From: Enterococcus lactis
GTDB taxonomy: Bacteria > Bacillota > Bacilli > Lactobacillales > Enterococcaceae
DNA length: 64,000 bases
Direction of reading: 5' to 3'
Assembly: GCF_015751045.1 (NCBI RefSeq)
Contig: NZ_BNJW01000008.1
Location: 1-64,000, forward strand
Below, piece by piece: positions 9,625 to 19,604 of the stretch. Each line of letters opens with the position of its first letter. Position 1 is the first letter of the stretch. The position numbers and the translations under genes were made by a program. The notes under the pieces were generated by a model, which saw nothing but the letters and a program-made list of their open reading frames with translations, had not been told where the DNA came from and did no database searches.

Positions 9625-10209
9625 TTATTCTCCTTCTGTAATCATTGATGGATGAAAGTAATGTTTTCGACAAACGGGGTAATAAGCTTCATTTCCGCCA
9701 ATTTGCACTTGATCGCCTTCATAAACAGGTTTCCCATCAATATAATGTAAATTCATGATTGCTTTTTTGTGGCAGAACCAACAGATCGTTTTCATTTCTT
9801 CAATCTTGTCTGCGTAAAGCAATAAATATTTTGATCCTTCAAATAACTCGTTTCGAAAATCATTTTTCAAACCAAACGCCATAACCGGAATATCCAATTC
9901 ATCCACGATTCTCGTAAAAGCAATGACATGTTTCTTTTTTAAGAACTGCGCTTCATCGATCAGCACACAATAGGGTTTGCTTTCCATGTTCTGAATCACG
10001 TCAAATACGTCTGTTTCTTCAAATATCGGCATTGCTTCACGTTTCAGTCCGATTCGGCTTGAAACAACGCCTAAACCATCTCTTGTATCAATACCGCTTG
10101 TCATCAAGACAACTGGTTTGTTTTGTTCTTCATAATTATGAGCGACTTTTAGGATCTCGATCGTCTTGCCGCTATTCATTGCGCCATACTTAAAAAATAG
10201 TTGTGCCAT
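9625..10209 (-). CDS. tdk: Thymidine kinase
   Basis: A 194-aa type II thymidine kinase that phosphorylates thymidine to dTMP. Walker A is GAMNSGKT near the N-terminus, the Walker B/lid region is VLIDEAQFL, and the zinc ligands are CWFC and the Cys-His segment CRKHYFHP. I start at 10209 (MAQLFFKYG), after AAGGTG; the upstream extension to 10263 lacks a ribosome site. It is the first gene of the tdk-prfA-prmC unit. Confidence 0.95.
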   Translation of the reverse strand: MAQLFFKYGAMNSGKTIEILKVAHNYEEQNKPVVLMTSGIDTRDGLGVVSSRIGLKREAMPIFEETDVFDVIQNMESKPYCVLIDEAQFLKKKHVIAFTRIVDELDIPVMAFGLKNDFRNELFEGSKYLLLYADKIEEMKTICWFCHKKAIMNLHYIDGKPVYEGDQVQIGGNEAYYPVCRKHYFHPSMITEGE

Positions 10210-10529
10210 GCTCTTTTTCACCTTCCAGTTTGTTCCTATGGTATTATACTTGATTTTCAACATTTTTTACAGTGAGAATTTTCATCAAGCACAGATTATC
10301 GTTCAAATCCCTTGCTTACTTTTGTTCCAACTTTTTGACAAGAACTAAATAAGGCGATCCATTTCTCTCATCTTTCTGGAAAAATTTCTGTCCTTGAAAA
10401 TTCTTAGGAGTTATAAAAATAAGTACATCCGCTAAATACTTTCTTTTTGAATTGAGTATAGCATGTTTTCTTTCTTTTCACGTGCTATAATAAGTTAAAA
10501 TTCCAAAGTTTTATGTAAGGAGCTATTTG

Positions 10530-11132
10530 ATGACAAAAAATATTTTTGATTCCATCGCTAACCATTATGATTCCCCTGACCGTCAAGCATTAGCCAAGAT
10601 TATTCGCGAAGAACTAGCTACTTATCTACCGCGCGACAGCCACCAAAAAGTCCTGCTGGATTACGGAGGCGGAACTGGGCTTGTGAGTTTACCGCTTGCG
10701 GAAAGATTCAAAGAACTGATCATTGCCGATGCTTCAGAAACTATGTTGAAAATGGCAGAAGAAAAGATCCAAGCAGCAGATCTGAAAAATGTCCGCACGA
10801 TCCACGCTGATGCCTCTGTCGAATTTCCTGCTGTCCAAGCAGATGTGATCCTTCTATCACTCGTACTTTTGCACATTCCTGATACAGAGACTATTCTCAT
10901 GAAACTTTTCGAACTTTTAGCTCCTGGCGGTCAACTGATTATTGTAGATTTTGACAAGAATGAACAAATCAGTCATCCGAAAGTCCATAATGGTTTTATT
11001 CAAGAAGAATTGAACGATCGATTGAAAAAAACTGGCTTTGTCTCTACTGCTAGTCATACTTTTCATCGTGGAGAAAAGCTATTCATGAATAAACATGCGT
11101 CGCTTTTCTTATCCATCAGCCAAAAAGCTTAA
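10530..11132 (+). CDS. Class I SAM-dependent methyltransferase
   Basis: A 200-aa soluble protein, divergent from tdk. The SAM-binding motif is VLLDYGGGTGLVSLPLA, followed by the acidic motif II (IADASETML) and DVILLSLVLLHI. This is the Methyltransf_11/25-type fold of small-molecule methyltransferases, and the substrate cannot be told. The ATG follows TAAGGAGC; an in-frame TTG lies directly upstream. The gene ends in a strong hairpin terminator. Confidence 0.8.
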   Translation: MTKNIFDSIANHYDSPDRQALAKIIREELATYLPRDSHQKVLLDYGGGTGLVSLPLAERFKELIIADASETMLKMAEEKIQAADLKNVRTIHADASVEFPAVQADVILLSLVLLHIPDTETILMKLFELLAPGGQLIIVDFDKNEQISHPKVHNGFIQEELNDRLKKTGFVSTASHTFHRGEKLFMNKHASLFLSISQKA

Positions 11133-11170
11133 AAAGAAGCTGTGACAAAAATATGTCACAGCTTCTTTTT
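11131..11170 (+). terminator. TGTGACA-family hairpin after the methyltransferase gene
   Basis: A perfect 17-bp stem (arms 11131-11147 and 11154-11170, core GAAGCTGTGACA) with loop AAAATA and flanking A/T runs, overlapping the stop codon. It is likely bidirectional. Confidence 0.88.
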
Positions 11171-11180
11171 TCGTTTAAAC

Positions 11181-11238
11181 GGTGTTCCAAAAGCAGCTTC
11201 TTATTTCTTGAAGCTGACCACTTCTGTCACAACCTCTT
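11181..11238 (-). repeat. Dispersed 3'-end repeat, copy after lepB
   Basis: Read on the minus strand it begins AAGAGGTTGTGACAGAAGT and is clearly similar over about 58 bases to 49368-49428 after araE. It starts about 15 bases downstream of the lepB stop. A diverged copy follows araA (about 43940-43987, minus strand). Confidence 0.7.
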
Positions 11239-11253
11239 CTTTTTATTTTTTCA

Positions 11254-11823
11254 TCAAATGATTTTGATTTCTGAAAGAGGCCAGTAGCGGAAAACAACTT
11301 TGCCTTGGATCATATCTTTGTCGACTAACCCAAACATTCGGCTGTCTTTTGAAATCAAACGGTTATCCCCCAGAACAAGATACTTTCCTTTCGGCACAGT
11401 ATATTCAAAATCGCTCGTAAAGGTAGAGGCGCTTTCTGCTTGTGCTTGGAACCCTGAACTATAAGCATACTCTCCTTGTAACTTATCTTCTGAAAATTCT
11501 TTTTTGAACTTATCTAGATAAGGCTCATCATACTTTTTGCCATTAATGGTCAATTGGTCATTTTCCATCTTGACTGTGTCCCCAGGCATACCAATGATTC
11601 GTTTAACGATCATTCGTTCTTCATCCCCTGGTTCCTTCGTAGTAATGATATCCATTCGTTCATAGTTCGAGATTTTAGATGAAATCAGTCGTTGTCCATC
11701 ACTTAATGTAGGGTCCATCGAATGTCCGTTTACAGTGACTGGTGTAAACACGTACACTCTAGCTAATAAAATAGCCGCTAATACAAGGATCAGGATCCCC
11801 CAATTTTTCAAAAATTCTTTCAC
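11254..11823 (-). CDS. lepB: Signal peptidase I
   Basis: A 189-aa single-span membrane protease that removes signal peptides from secreted proteins. The N-terminal anchor is about residues 9-26. The catalytic Ser35 is in NGHSMDPTL, the Lys74 general base in MIVKRIIGMPGD, and box E in GDNRLISKDSR (most family members have GDNR..S.DSR). The start is GTG at 11823 after GAGGTAAG. It is a single gene with convergent neighbours. Enterococci usually have several type I signal peptidases, so this may be one paralogue. Confidence 0.92.
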   Translation of the reverse strand: MKEFLKNWGILILVLAAILLARVYVFTPVTVNGHSMDPTLSDGQRLISSKISNYERMDIITTKEPGDEERMIVKRIIGMPGDTVKMENDQLTINGKKYDEPYLDKFKKEFSEDKLQGEYAYSSGFQAQAESASTFTSDFEYTVPKGKYLVLGDNRLISKDSRMFGLVDKDMIQGKVVFRYWPLSEIKII

Positions 11824-11960
11824 AGCTTACCTCCTACTTATATTTCCTCGTTATTTATTACATTTTTTTACGATATTTCGTTGTACTCTCTTTATTCTAC
11901 AATGTTTATAAATGAAAGGAAAGAATAAGTGACGTGTTCGTTCTATTTTTCTCGTTATAT

Positions 11961-11996
11961 AAAAAAGGGACACGACAAAAGTCATGTCACATCCCC
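11961..11996 (-). terminator. TGTGACA-family hairpin terminator
   Basis: GGGGATGTGACA and a mostly complementary arm (TGTCGTGTCCC) flank a 7-base loop, followed by TTTTTT on the minus strand, immediately after the stop of the upstream membrane-protein gene. Confidence 0.85.
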
Positions 11997-12764
11997 TTAT
12001 GAATGTCTTCTTCTTTGGCTTCGACTATAAACAACTTGTTCTTCTTGTGATTGTGCTTTTTTTGCAATTAATTTCAGGCGATAAGGCTCATGATAACGCA
12101 ACCCGTCTTTGACAAAATCACCGCCAACGATGAACAATCCGACAGGTTCCAATGTGTCTTCTGTTGAGCTCAGTCGAATGGTCCCTACTTTTTCCATGTC
12201 CGAGTAGCCTCGTCCAATATTTAGAACATACTCTTTCTCGCCTGTTTTCTTGACATAGTAATAAGGATACAACGTATTTCTATCGACCAAAAATCCATCC
12301 ATGCGACCGAGTTCATTTGTTTTGATCTCACCATTTCCAATCAAATACCGCATATTCTCGGCTAATTTCAATTGGTAATCTTCATCATACGAAACCATGA
12401 CCTCTTGTGTATTCACTTTATCGATCGAATTTCCATTATTGATCGTTTCTTCTGTCTGGATGTTGAACGCTTCGTCAGGCAAATACTTCACAAAAAGCTG
12501 CGTGACATCGGCTTTCGTGTTTTTATCTAAAAAGTAATAAAATACATTTAAAACAGTAAAATAAACAAGCACTAGAAATGCAAGTCCATATAAGAAAAAT
12601 TGAAGATAGTTTTGGTTTTGCCAAAGTCCATAAACAATTCTCAATAAATAAAGCGTGGGGATCACACTTAAAATCGTATATCCACGGTTAAGATATTTAG
12701 GACTGATGTCTAAATAGCCAAGGAATTTATGCACCCCGTTGATAAGGTCTAGTAAAAATGTCAT
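11997..12764 (-). CDS. Uncharacterised membrane protein (DUF6681-like)
   Basis: 255 aa. Two hydrophobic segments near the N-terminus (about 28-46 and 53-75) are followed by a long cytosolic or extracytoplasmic beta-rich domain with no catalytic motif I recognise. The layout resembles a Lactobacillales-specific family I recall as DUF6681, but I am not certain. The start overlaps the stop of the Ser/Thr-rich protein gene by four bases (ATGA), so the two are translationally coupled and probably act together. A terminator directly follows. Confidence 0.6.
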   Translation of the reverse strand: MTFLLDLINGVHKFLGYLDISPKYLNRGYTILSVIPTLYLLRIVYGLWQNQNYLQFFLYGLAFLVLVYFTVLNVFYYFLDKNTKADVTQLFVKYLPDEAFNIQTEETINNGNSIDKVNTQEVMVSYDEDYQLKLAENMRYLIGNGEIKTNELGRMDGFLVDRNTLYPYYYVKKTGEKEYVLNIGRGYSDMEKVGTIRLSSTEDTLEPVGLFIVGGDFVKDGLRYHEPYRLKLIAKKAQSQEEQVVYSRSQRRRHS

Positions 12765-13240
12765 TGAGAATCACCTGCTTGCTGGTTATACGTTTGGGTA
12801 TTTCCTGAATCTTGGTTTTGCTGTGCTGTACGTGCTGCATCATCATTTTGCGTGTTATCATCTACAGTCGTACTGCTTGGTATCGTTTCGGAGCTAGCAC
12901 TTGTATCCGGACTTGTACTTGGATTGGTTGAATCCGATGGAGTGCCATCTGGTACCGTATTACTTGTTTCGCTTGAGCTGTCAGTTGTATATGTCTCATC
13001 ATACGACGAACTAGTTGTTGTATCGTCCCATGTACTTGTCGTAGTGGTTTCATTCAAACTTTCCGTTGTTGTTGGTTCAGATGTCGAGACTGAAGTAGTT
13101 GGTGTTGTTTCTTCTACAGTACTAGAACTTGAACTTGGTGCACGGTAGCTGGAACTATTCACAATACCTGTAGTAGTCGCGACAATCGTCGAGATTGTTA
13201 ATACAGCGATTGGCTTCAAAATAGGTGCTACTTTTCGCAT
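12761..13240 (-). CDS. Ser/Thr-rich exported low-complexity protein
   Basis: 159 aa. A basic N-terminus and hydrophobic segment (about 8-28) form a signal peptide or anchor. The rest is almost entirely Ser, Thr, Pro, Glu and Asp, then Gln/Asn-rich, with no Cys and no LPXTG motif. This composition is typical of disordered, often O-glycosylated cell-surface stalks. It heads a two-gene unit with the downstream membrane protein. The function is unknown. The apparent opposite-strand frame here is a shadow of the repetitive codons. Confidence 0.7.
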   Translation of the reverse strand: MRKVAPILKPIAVLTISTIVATTTGIVNSSSYRAPSSSSSTVEETTPTTSVSTSEPTTTESLNETTTTSTWDDTTTSSSYDETYTTDSSSETSNTVPDGTPSDSTNPSTSPDTSASSETIPSSTTVDDNTQNDDAARTAQQNQDSGNTQTYNQQAGDSQ

Positions 13241-13364
13241 CTTATCTCTTCCTTCATTGAAATTTATTCTTGTTTCCTTACTTTACTACGGACAAATTAT
13301 ACAGTCTACCTTATTTCTACCATAAATTCTTTATTTTTTTCTTACGTTTTTCCGAAAGATTTCT

Positions 13365-14102
13365 TTAATTTTCATCAAAAACTACGGTCGATGTTTTTAC
13401 GTAAGCTTTTGCTTCCCGATTGATTTTTTTCAGATCACATCCTTGTTGCTTGGCAGCGAACACGCAACCACAATAACATTGGCGATAGATATCATACTCT
13501 TTGCACATTTGCAAAGAGCGTTCATAGCCTTTGTTTTTCTTGAAATCACTTGGCAAATATTGTGTCCCGTAAATCTTTTGGATATCCATTCCGATTTGAT
13601 TGATCAAGGCTGCATTTTTCTTTGGTGAGATCGTCAGGGCACTTCCAAAGTAATCGTATCCTAGTTCTTGCGCTTTTTGCGCAACAAGATCTAATCGCAT
13701 ATTGAAGCATGCACTGCAGCGAGCACCACCTTCTTTTTCGTCTTCAAGATGGTTTGTTAAAACCATTTTGGTGAATTCACTTGGACGGTATTCATCAACA
13801 ATCAGCGCTACATGATGGTCAGTTTTCTCATTAAATTGGTCTACAAATCGTTTTTGTTCATGTAATCTCCGCAAATACTCACTTTTAGGATGGATATTCG
13901 AATTTGAAAAAAATAACGTGATATCTGCATATTGAGACATGAATTCCAACGTGTGCGTACTGCAAGGAGCACAGCATGTATGTATTAATATCTTAGGCTT
14001 TACTTCTTCTTTCTCCCATTGCATGATCATTTTTTTCAGAACTGTATCATAATTTATTTTTTGATTTTTCATTTTTTCTACGATTTGTTGGGCATTGATC
14101 AA
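13365..14102 (-). CDS. queH: Epoxyqueuosine reductase QueH
   Basis: A 245-aa enzyme of the DUF208 family, which reduces epoxyqueuosine to queuosine in tRNA as the non-orthologous replacement of QueG. Conserved cysteines are visible as HTCCAPCST, CSACFNMR and CYCGC, the expected metal and Fe-S ligands. The start is TTG at 14102, eight bases after GGAGGA. It is a single gene, divergent from ktrB. No other queuosine gene is in the window. Confidence 0.92.
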   Translation of the reverse strand: MINAQQIVEKMKNQKINYDTVLKKMIMQWEKEEVKPKILIHTCCAPCSTHTLEFMSQYADITLFFSNSNIHPKSEYLRRLHEQKRFVDQFNEKTDHHVALIVDEYRPSEFTKMVLTNHLEDEKEGGARCSACFNMRLDLVAQKAQELGYDYFGSALTISPKKNAALINQIGMDIQKIYGTQYLPSDFKKNKGYERSLQMCKEYDIYRQCYCGCVFAAKQQGCDLKKINREAKAYVKTSTVVFDEN

Positions 14103-14262
14103 TTTGTTATTCCTCCTCCTTCTTTTTTCTAGGATTTGCTTTATTATAAGCCATTTCTATTTTAATCGAAAGCTGTATTGTTATCTGTTCAATAATTTCT
14201 TTGAGTATTCCTGATTCCCCTTGTATACTGGTAGAAACGACTATTGTCAGGAGGATAGTACT

Positions 14263-15663
14263 GTGCATGTTGATTTATTCTTTCAAAGGCTGCAGCGGCG
14301 AGGACAAAAGTTTGCTGCCAATCATTTCTCATCGATCCAAATCATCGTTTTTTATTATATATTGATGACGGTCTTATCACTCGTTCTATTTTATCTGCCG
14401 ATTTTTCGCGAACCAGATAGCCATGTTTCTTTTGTGGACATGCTGTTCATGGCAATCAGTACAGTGAGTGTGACTGGACTATCGACTTTTGATATCAATT
14501 CTGTGTTCAATGATAACGGCATTATACTGCTGGAAATATTATTTCAAGTTGGTGGTTTGGGGATCATGATGATTTCTACTGCTTTTGTCATTTTTTCTAA
14601 ACGACGAATCACATTGAAACAGCGGCAGCTGATCATGACGGATATGAATCAACCGCGTTTGTCTGGTATCGTCCGACTGATTCGGATCACTTTTGCTATT
14701 TTAATCTGGTTTCAATTACTTTTTGGGACATTCTTTTCTATTTATTTTTATTATAGAGGCTATTTTGATCGTTGGCGTGATGCCGTTTTTTATGGTTTTT
14801 ATCAGGCGATATCGGCTGTCACGAACTCTGGATTTGACGTCACTGGGGATTCCATCAAGCCCTTTGCACATGACTATTTTTTCTTGATTCTGATCATGTT
14901 TTTGATTTTTGTCGGCGGAATTGGTTTTCCTGTATTGATGGAGTGCCGGGAGTGGCTGTTATATAAACGTTCCAGTGCAAAGCTTCCATTTCGTTTTTCC
15001 TTGTTTACCAAATTAGCTGTGTTGGCTTTTGTCATCTTGTTCGTTTCGGGAACTATCTTAATTTATCTATTGGAAAAGGACCATTTATTCCAAGATTCCA
15101 GTATGAGTGTCAAATGGATCAATTCGATGTTTTATTCGATTACGACTCGTAATGCCGGTCTCCAGATTCACGATTTGGGTGATTTTCAGATCACGACACT
15201 GATTATTTTTTCTTTACTGATGTTTATCGGATGCAGTCCTAGTTCTGTAGGAGGCGGGATTCGAACAACTACTGTAGCGATCATCGGTTTGTATCTATAC
15301 TCCTTCCTCAAGAGTGAGGATAATATCAATATTTTTGGACGAAGAATCGAACAAGATGATGTGCGAAAGTCAGTCGTTGTCTTTATGCTTTCTCTTGGTA
15401 TGTGTTTCTTTTGTATCGTTTTTTTATCTGCTACAGAGGAACAAACACTGATCTCGATCATCGTCGAAGTAACTTCTGCTTTTGGAACAACTGGTTTGTC
15501 CTTAGGGATTACCGGCGACTTGTCTGTTGTAGGGAAAATCACGATTGCTGCCCTGATGTTTATTGGGCGGATTGGAATGCTGTATACATTGATGCTGTTC
15601 GTACCAAAAGAAACCCGAGATCTGGGCTATGAATATCCAAGTGAGAAAATCATTATTGGTTAA
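14263..15663 (+). CDS. ktrB: Ktr/Trk-type potassium uptake channel subunit
   Basis: About 466 aa. An integral membrane protein with four repeated M1-P-M2 units. The selectivity-filter regions are STVSVTGLST, SAVTNSGFDV, STTRNAGLQ-like and SAFGTTGLSLG, each with the key glycine. It carries K+ (Na+-coupled in Ktr systems) when joined to a cytosolic RCK subunit. I start at GTG 14263 after CAGGAGG; the TTG at 14221 has no ribosome site. No ktrA/trkA gene is adjacent, so the regulatory subunit must be elsewhere. Confidence 0.9.
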   Translation: MHVDLFFQRLQRRGQKFAANHFSSIQIIVFYYILMTVLSLVLFYLPIFREPDSHVSFVDMLFMAISTVSVTGLSTFDINSVFNDNGIILLEILFQVGGLGIMMISTAFVIFSKRRITLKQRQLIMTDMNQPRLSGIVRLIRITFAILIWFQLLFGTFFSIYFYYRGYFDRWRDAVFYGFYQAISAVTNSGFDVTGDSIKPFAHDYFFLILIMFLIFVGGIGFPVLMECREWLLYKRSSAKLPFRFSLFTKLAVLAFVILFVSGTILIYLLEKDHLFQDSSMSVKWINSMFYSITTRNAGLQIHDLGDFQITTLIIFSLLMFIGCSPSSVGGGIRTTTVAIIGLYLYSFLKSEDNINIFGRRIEQDDVRKSVVVFMLSLGMCFFCIVFLSATEEQTLISIIVEVTSAFGTTGLSLGITGDLSVVGKITIAALMFIGRIGMLYTLMLFVPKETRDLGYEYPSEKIIIG

Positions 15664-15700
15664 TAATGAAAAGACCGATGAGGAGTAATAAAATCACAGC

Positions 15701-15737
15701 AGCTTGAAACAATCATTTTGTTTCAAGCTGTTTTTTT
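15701..15737 (+). terminator. Intrinsic terminator of ktrB
   Basis: AGCTTGAAACA pairs perfectly with TGTTTCAAGCT and is followed by seven T, about 40 bases after the ktrB stop. Confidence 0.9.
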
Positions 15738-15883
15738 GTTAAATCATGCGGTTTTGTCCGATTTCATGCACTTTCAGCCGTAACCTTTTCTTAAGAATAA
15801 GAAAAGCAATTTAACCTTTTTTTCAACATATGGTATGATTAGTTGAATTTATTCGTCAGCAAATCGTTTTTGGAGGTTACATA

Positions 15884-17236
15884 ATGGGAATACGCAGTCA
15901 TTTTGCGATTGCAGTTGGGAAAACGTCGCAATGGGCATTAAAAACTTTTTTTAAAGGCGGATCAAGTTTACCAGGTAAACTAGCGCTGAAAGTCGATCCA
16001 CATATATTGGATAGCTTGGCAAAAGACTACCAAGTCGTCGTTGTTACCGGAACAAATGGTAAAACATTGACTACCGCTTTAACAGTCAATATTTTGCGCC
16101 AGCAATTCGATGAAGTTCTAACCAATCCTACTGGTGCGAATATGGTACAAGGAATTGTATCGACTTTCTTGCAGGCAAAACCAAAAAAAGGACAGAAAAA
16201 ATTTGCTGTCCTAGAAATAGATGAAGCAAGTTTGAGCAAAGTCACAGAATACATGAAACCAGAACTATTTTTATTTACAAATATTTTCCGTGATCAAATG
16301 GATCGGTATGGAGAAATTTATACGACCTATAAAATGATTGTAGACGGTGCCGCAAAGTCACCAAATGCAACGATTATCAGTAACGGTGATTCACCGATCT
16401 TCAATTCGATCGAAACAGTTAATCCTAGAAAATATTATGGCTTTGATCATGAAGAAGATCGTGAACAAATGGCGCATTACAATACAGACGGTGTCTTGTG
16501 TCCAAATTGTCATCACATCCTGCATTATAAAATGATCACTTATGCAAACTTAGGAAAATATTACTGTCCAAATTGTGACTTCAAACGTCCTGAACTGGAT
16601 TACCGTTTGACTGATATGGTACGGATGGACAATGTTTCAGCAGATTTTGTGATCGATGGTCATGAATATGGAATCGAAGTTGGTGGTATGTATAACGTCT
16701 ACAACGCTTTAGCAGCTACTGCAGTGGCGGAGTACTTCAATGTCGATCCTGATAAAATCAAACAAGGTTTAGGATATGACGAGAAAGTGTTCGGCCGACA
16801 AGAAGTCATCAATATCAATGGAAAGAAATGTACATTAGTACTTGTCAAAAATCCTGTAGGCATCAATCAAGTAATCGATATGATTGGTCTAGCTCCTTAT
16901 CCATTTTCTTTAGTGGCTTTATTGAATGCCAATTACGCAGACGGAATCGATGTCAGCTGGATTTGGGATGGTAATTTTGAAAACTTTGCCGATATGGATA
17001 TCCCAGCCGTTATTTCTGGAGGAGACCGTCATACAGATATGACTTTACGTCTGAAAGTTGCCGGGATTCCAGAAAATAAATTGACCGAAACAAAAGAATT
17101 ACCAGAAGTAATCGAAAAAATCAAAGAATTGCCAACTGAACATGTCTATATCTTAGCTACTTACACTGCTGTATTGCAGCTACGTAAAGAACTAGCGGCT
17201 CAAGGATTTATCAAAGGAGGAATGAATCATGGCTAA
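15884..17236 (+). CDS. murT: Lipid II isoglutaminyl synthase, MurT subunit
   Basis: 450 aa. A Mur-ligase-family enzyme that, with GatD, amidates the alpha-carboxyl of D-Glu in lipid II to D-isoglutamine. The ATP loop is [13 protein letters not shown] small zinc ribbon ([10 protein letters not shown] ... CPNCDFKRP, about residues 206-230) is typical of MurT. The C-terminal DUF1727-type domain mediates GatD contact. The start follows GGAGG. The end overlaps gatD by eight bases. Confidence 0.95.
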   Translation: MGIRSHFAIAVGKTSQWALKTFFKGGSSLPGKLALKVDPHILDSLAKDYQVVVVTGTNGKTLTTALTVNILRQQFDEVLTNPTGANMVQGIVSTFLQAKPKKGQKKFAVLEIDEASLSKVTEYMKPELFLFTNIFRDQMDRYGEIYTTYKMIVDGAAKSPNATIISNGDSPIFNSIETVNPRKYYGFDHEEDREQMAHYNTDGVLCPNCHHILHYKMITYANLGKYYCPNCDFKRPELDYRLTDMVRMDNVSADFVIDGHEYGIEVGGMYNVYNALAATAVAEYFNVDPDKIKQGLGYDEKVFGRQEVININGKKCTLVLVKNPVGINQVIDMIGLAPYPFSLVALLNANYADGIDVSWIWDGNFENFADMDIPAVISGGDRHTDMTLRLKVAGIPENKLTETKELPEVIEKIKELPTEHVYILATYTAVLQLRKELAAQGFIKGGMNHG

Positions 17237-17927
17237 TTATGAACTCAATATCGCCCACCTTTATGGAAATTTGATGAACACATATGGTGATAACGGAAAC
17301 CTTTTGATGTTGAAATATGTAGCAGAAAAAATGGGGGTTTCTTGCCATACGGAGATCGTTAGTATACATGAACCTTTTGATGCTGATAAATATGACTTGG
17401 TTTTCTTTGGTGGTGGTCAAGACTTTGAGCAACTGATCATTTCAAAAGACATCCAGAAAAAGAAAGATTCTTTGATCAACTATATCGAAAATGATGGTGT
17501 CATGTTAGCCATTTGCGGTGGTTATCAGTTGCTAGGTCACTACTACATGGGAGCCAACGGAGAAAAGATCCAAGGTATCAGTGCCCTGGATCACTACACA
17601 TTAAGTCAGGAAAATAACCGGTTTATCGGTGACATTGTCATCCATAATGAAGAATTCAATGAAACTTATTATGGATTTGAAAACCACAATGGTCGGACTT
17701 TCTTAGGTGAAGGTGAACGGCCTTTGGGGAAAGTGGTACAAGGTCAAGGGAACAATGGGGAAGATCAATCCGAAGGTGTCATTTACCGAAATGTCTTCGG
17801 TTCTTATTTCCATGGACCTATCCTTGCAAGAAATGAGAAATTAGCAGCTCGCTTGATCCGCCTAGCTTTAGAACAACGTTACGGTAAAGAGTTGGACCTG
17901 CCCTATCTTGAAGGACAAACAGCCTAG
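17229..17927 (+). CDS. gatD: Lipid II isoglutaminyl synthase, GatD glutaminase subunit
   Basis: 232 aa. A class I glutamine amidotransferase (CobB/CobQ-like) that releases ammonia from glutamine for MurT. The nucleophile Cys96 is in ICGGYQLLG, and the partner His is in GSYFHGPIL. The start ATG lies inside the last codons of murT (ATGGCTAA overlap), which implies coupled translation and a 1:1 complex. Amidated peptidoglycan is important for cross-linking and beta-lactam resistance in Gram-positive cocci. Confidence 0.95.
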   Translation: MANYELNIAHLYGNLMNTYGDNGNLLMLKYVAEKMGVSCHTEIVSIHEPFDADKYDLVFFGGGQDFEQLIISKDIQKKKDSLINYIENDGVMLAICGGYQLLGHYYMGANGEKIQGISALDHYTLSQENNRFIGDIVIHNEEFNETYYGFENHNGRTFLGEGERPLGKVVQGQGNNGEDQSEGVIYRNVFGSYFHGPILARNEKLAARLIRLALEQRYGKELDLPYLEGQTA

Positions 17928-17934
17928 TTATTCG

Positions 17935-17977
17935 AAAAAGGGGAATGTGACAAAAATTGCGTCATATTCCCCTTTTT
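17935..17977 (+). terminator. TGTGACA-family hairpin between gatD and mtlD
   Basis: AAAAAGGGGAATGTGAC pairs with the near-complementary GTCATATTCCCCTTTTT. It is symmetric, serving the convergent gatD and mtlD. Confidence 0.88.
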
Positions 17978-17988
17978 CGTATCCTATT

Positions 17989-19140
17989 TTAAGCGACTTG
18001 CTTGGCATAACGGTTCACGTTTTGCTTGATATTCCCAATTGTTTTCGGATCATTGATTCCTGTGACTTCTTGGATCAATTGTTCCAAGTTTTCATGGATC
18101 TTCATTTCATGCAGTTGACGGCTTTGTTCATCTTCAGGATCATAGTAATTAAAAATAATACCCATTGTTGCCGTCAAATGTGGACAAGTCAAGTTATGTT
18201 CTTGCAGTTCTCTCACTGGCCGTGTAAACCGTTCTTGATAACCTAGCTTACGTAATGGTGTCCGAGCGACACGTGTGATCGCATCAGAGATATATTTGTT
18301 TTGGAAGCGATGGATGATTTTTTCAATATACGCATGATGCTGCTCTGCATCAAACCCCCATTTGGCAATCAGCAAACTTCCTGTTTCCTGCAGAACTGAT
18401 TTTAATTGTGCCACAACTAACGCATCTTGCATTGCTTCATCAATGGTCTGGTAACCTAACAAGGCACCTGTATAAGCGACAGTCGCATGACCAGTATTGA
18501 CACTAAATAATTTGCGTTCGATATATGGTTCTAGATCATCTACATATAAAACCCCTTTTAATTGGATTTCTTTATTTTTTCTTTGGCTATCGTCAATGAC
18601 CCATTCCTTGAAAGGTTCTACTTGGACGAATAAAGGATCTTCATGGTGTTGTAATGGGACGATTCGATCGACTGCTGCATTTGGAAAGCCGATATATTTG
18701 TCAGTAAATGATGTTTCTGGAAGATATTTATACACTTCTTTTTCTAGAAATGCTGAACCGCCAATCATGTTTTCACAGGCAATGATATCTAAAGGTGTTG
18801 TGTTTCCTTCCATTTCTCTTTCTTGGATCCCTTTTGCAATCAACTCGGCAATAAAAGGTAAGATATTCGGGCCAATGGCGGTAGTGACTAAATCTGCTTC
18901 AGCGATTTCTTGGATTACTTTTTCTGGATTTGTTTGATTGTTGATTCCTTTGACATTTTTTACAGTGATTCTTTCTTTTGATTCATCTGCTAATTCGATT
19001 TCGTATTCCTTTCTTTCATTTAAAGCATCAATGATCGTGTGATTCACATCTACGAAAGTAATCTCAAATCCATTAGCTGCCAAAACTTCTCCAATAAATC
19101 CTCGACCGATATTTCCTGCACCAAAATGTACTGCTCTCAT
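17989..19140 (-). CDS. mtlD: Mannitol-1-phosphate 5-dehydrogenase
   Basis: 383 aa, the usual length. It oxidises mannitol 1-phosphate to fructose 6-phosphate with NAD+. The N-terminal Rossmann motif is [14 protein letters not shown], and family motifs such as ACENMIGGS and [11 protein letters not shown] are present. It is the last gene of the mtlA-mtlF-mtlD operon, 12 bases after mtlF, and should follow the operator and cre-like site upstream of mtlA. Confidence 0.96.
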   Translation of the reverse strand: MRAVHFGAGNIGRGFIGEVLAANGFEITFVDVNHTIIDALNERKEYEIELADESKERITVKNVKGINNQTNPEKVIQEIAEADLVTTAIGPNILPFIAELIAKGIQEREMEGNTTPLDIIACENMIGGSAFLEKEVYKYLPETSFTDKYIGFPNAAVDRIVPLQHHEDPLFVQVEPFKEWVIDDSQRKNKEIQLKGVLYVDDLEPYIERKLFSVNTGHATVAYTGALLGYQTIDEAMQDALVVAQLKSVLQETGSLLIAKWGFDAEQHHAYIEKIIHRFQNKYISDAITRVARTPLRKLGYQERFTRPVRELQEHNLTCPHLTATMGIIFNYYDPEDEQSRQLHEMKIHENLEQLIQEVTGINDPKTIGNIKQNVNRYAKQVA

Positions 19141-19152
19141 TTTTCTCTCTCC

Positions 19153-19590
19153 TTAAGCAATTGCTAGATTTTCCGTTACTTCTTCTTTGCTGAGCGCATC
19201 TGCTAGTTGGACAACATTGTCCATATCACTGCAATAAAGTGCGATTTGCTGTACAAGCTGCAGATGTTCATCGCCGACTCCTGCTATACCGAACAAAACA
19301 GTCGCAATCTTTTCTTCTTCTTCCGTACCAAAATTGACACCGTCTGGCACCTGTACGACACAGATGCCGGATTTTTTCACATATTTTTTTGCTTCATCTG
19401 TTCCATGAGGAATCGCGATAAAATTCCCCATGTAAACAGATAACATGTTGTCTCTTTCTACCATGGCATCGATATATTCCTCATCAACGCATCCTGCTTC
19501 TACAAGCTTCTGACCGCAATAGCGGATCGCTTCTTCTTTGGTTTTAAATGATCGATTGAGCTCGATCATGTCGAATGGCAAACTTTGCAT
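19153..19590 (-). CDS. mtlF: Mannitol-specific PTS EIIA component
   Basis: 145 aa. Takes phosphate from HPr onto His62 ([12 protein letters not shown]) and passes it to the EIIB domain of MtlA. PDGVNFG and [15 protein letters not shown] are family features. The start follows GGGAGG. It is encoded as a separate protein between mtlA and mtlD. A second, diverged EIIA lies at 23641-24081 with the same His position. Confidence 0.94.
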   Translation of the reverse strand: MQSLPFDMIELNRSFKTKEEAIRYCGQKLVEAGCVDEEYIDAMVERDNMLSVYMGNFIAIPHGTDEAKKYVKKSGICVVQVPDGVNFGTEEEEKIATVLFGIAGVGDEHLQLVQQIALYCSDMDNVVQLADALSKEEVTENLAIA

Positions 19591-19604
19591 GCTGTTTTCC
19601 TCCC

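Noticed and set aside
12852-13148. 98-aa plus-strand open frame
   Set aside because: It is the antisense of the Ser/Thr-rich protein gene, with Val/Ser-rich composition produced by repetitive codons and no ribosome site.
14103-14262. preQ1 riboswitch upstream of queH
   Set aside because: No H-type pseudoknot core or matching C-rich loop was seen on the minus strand.
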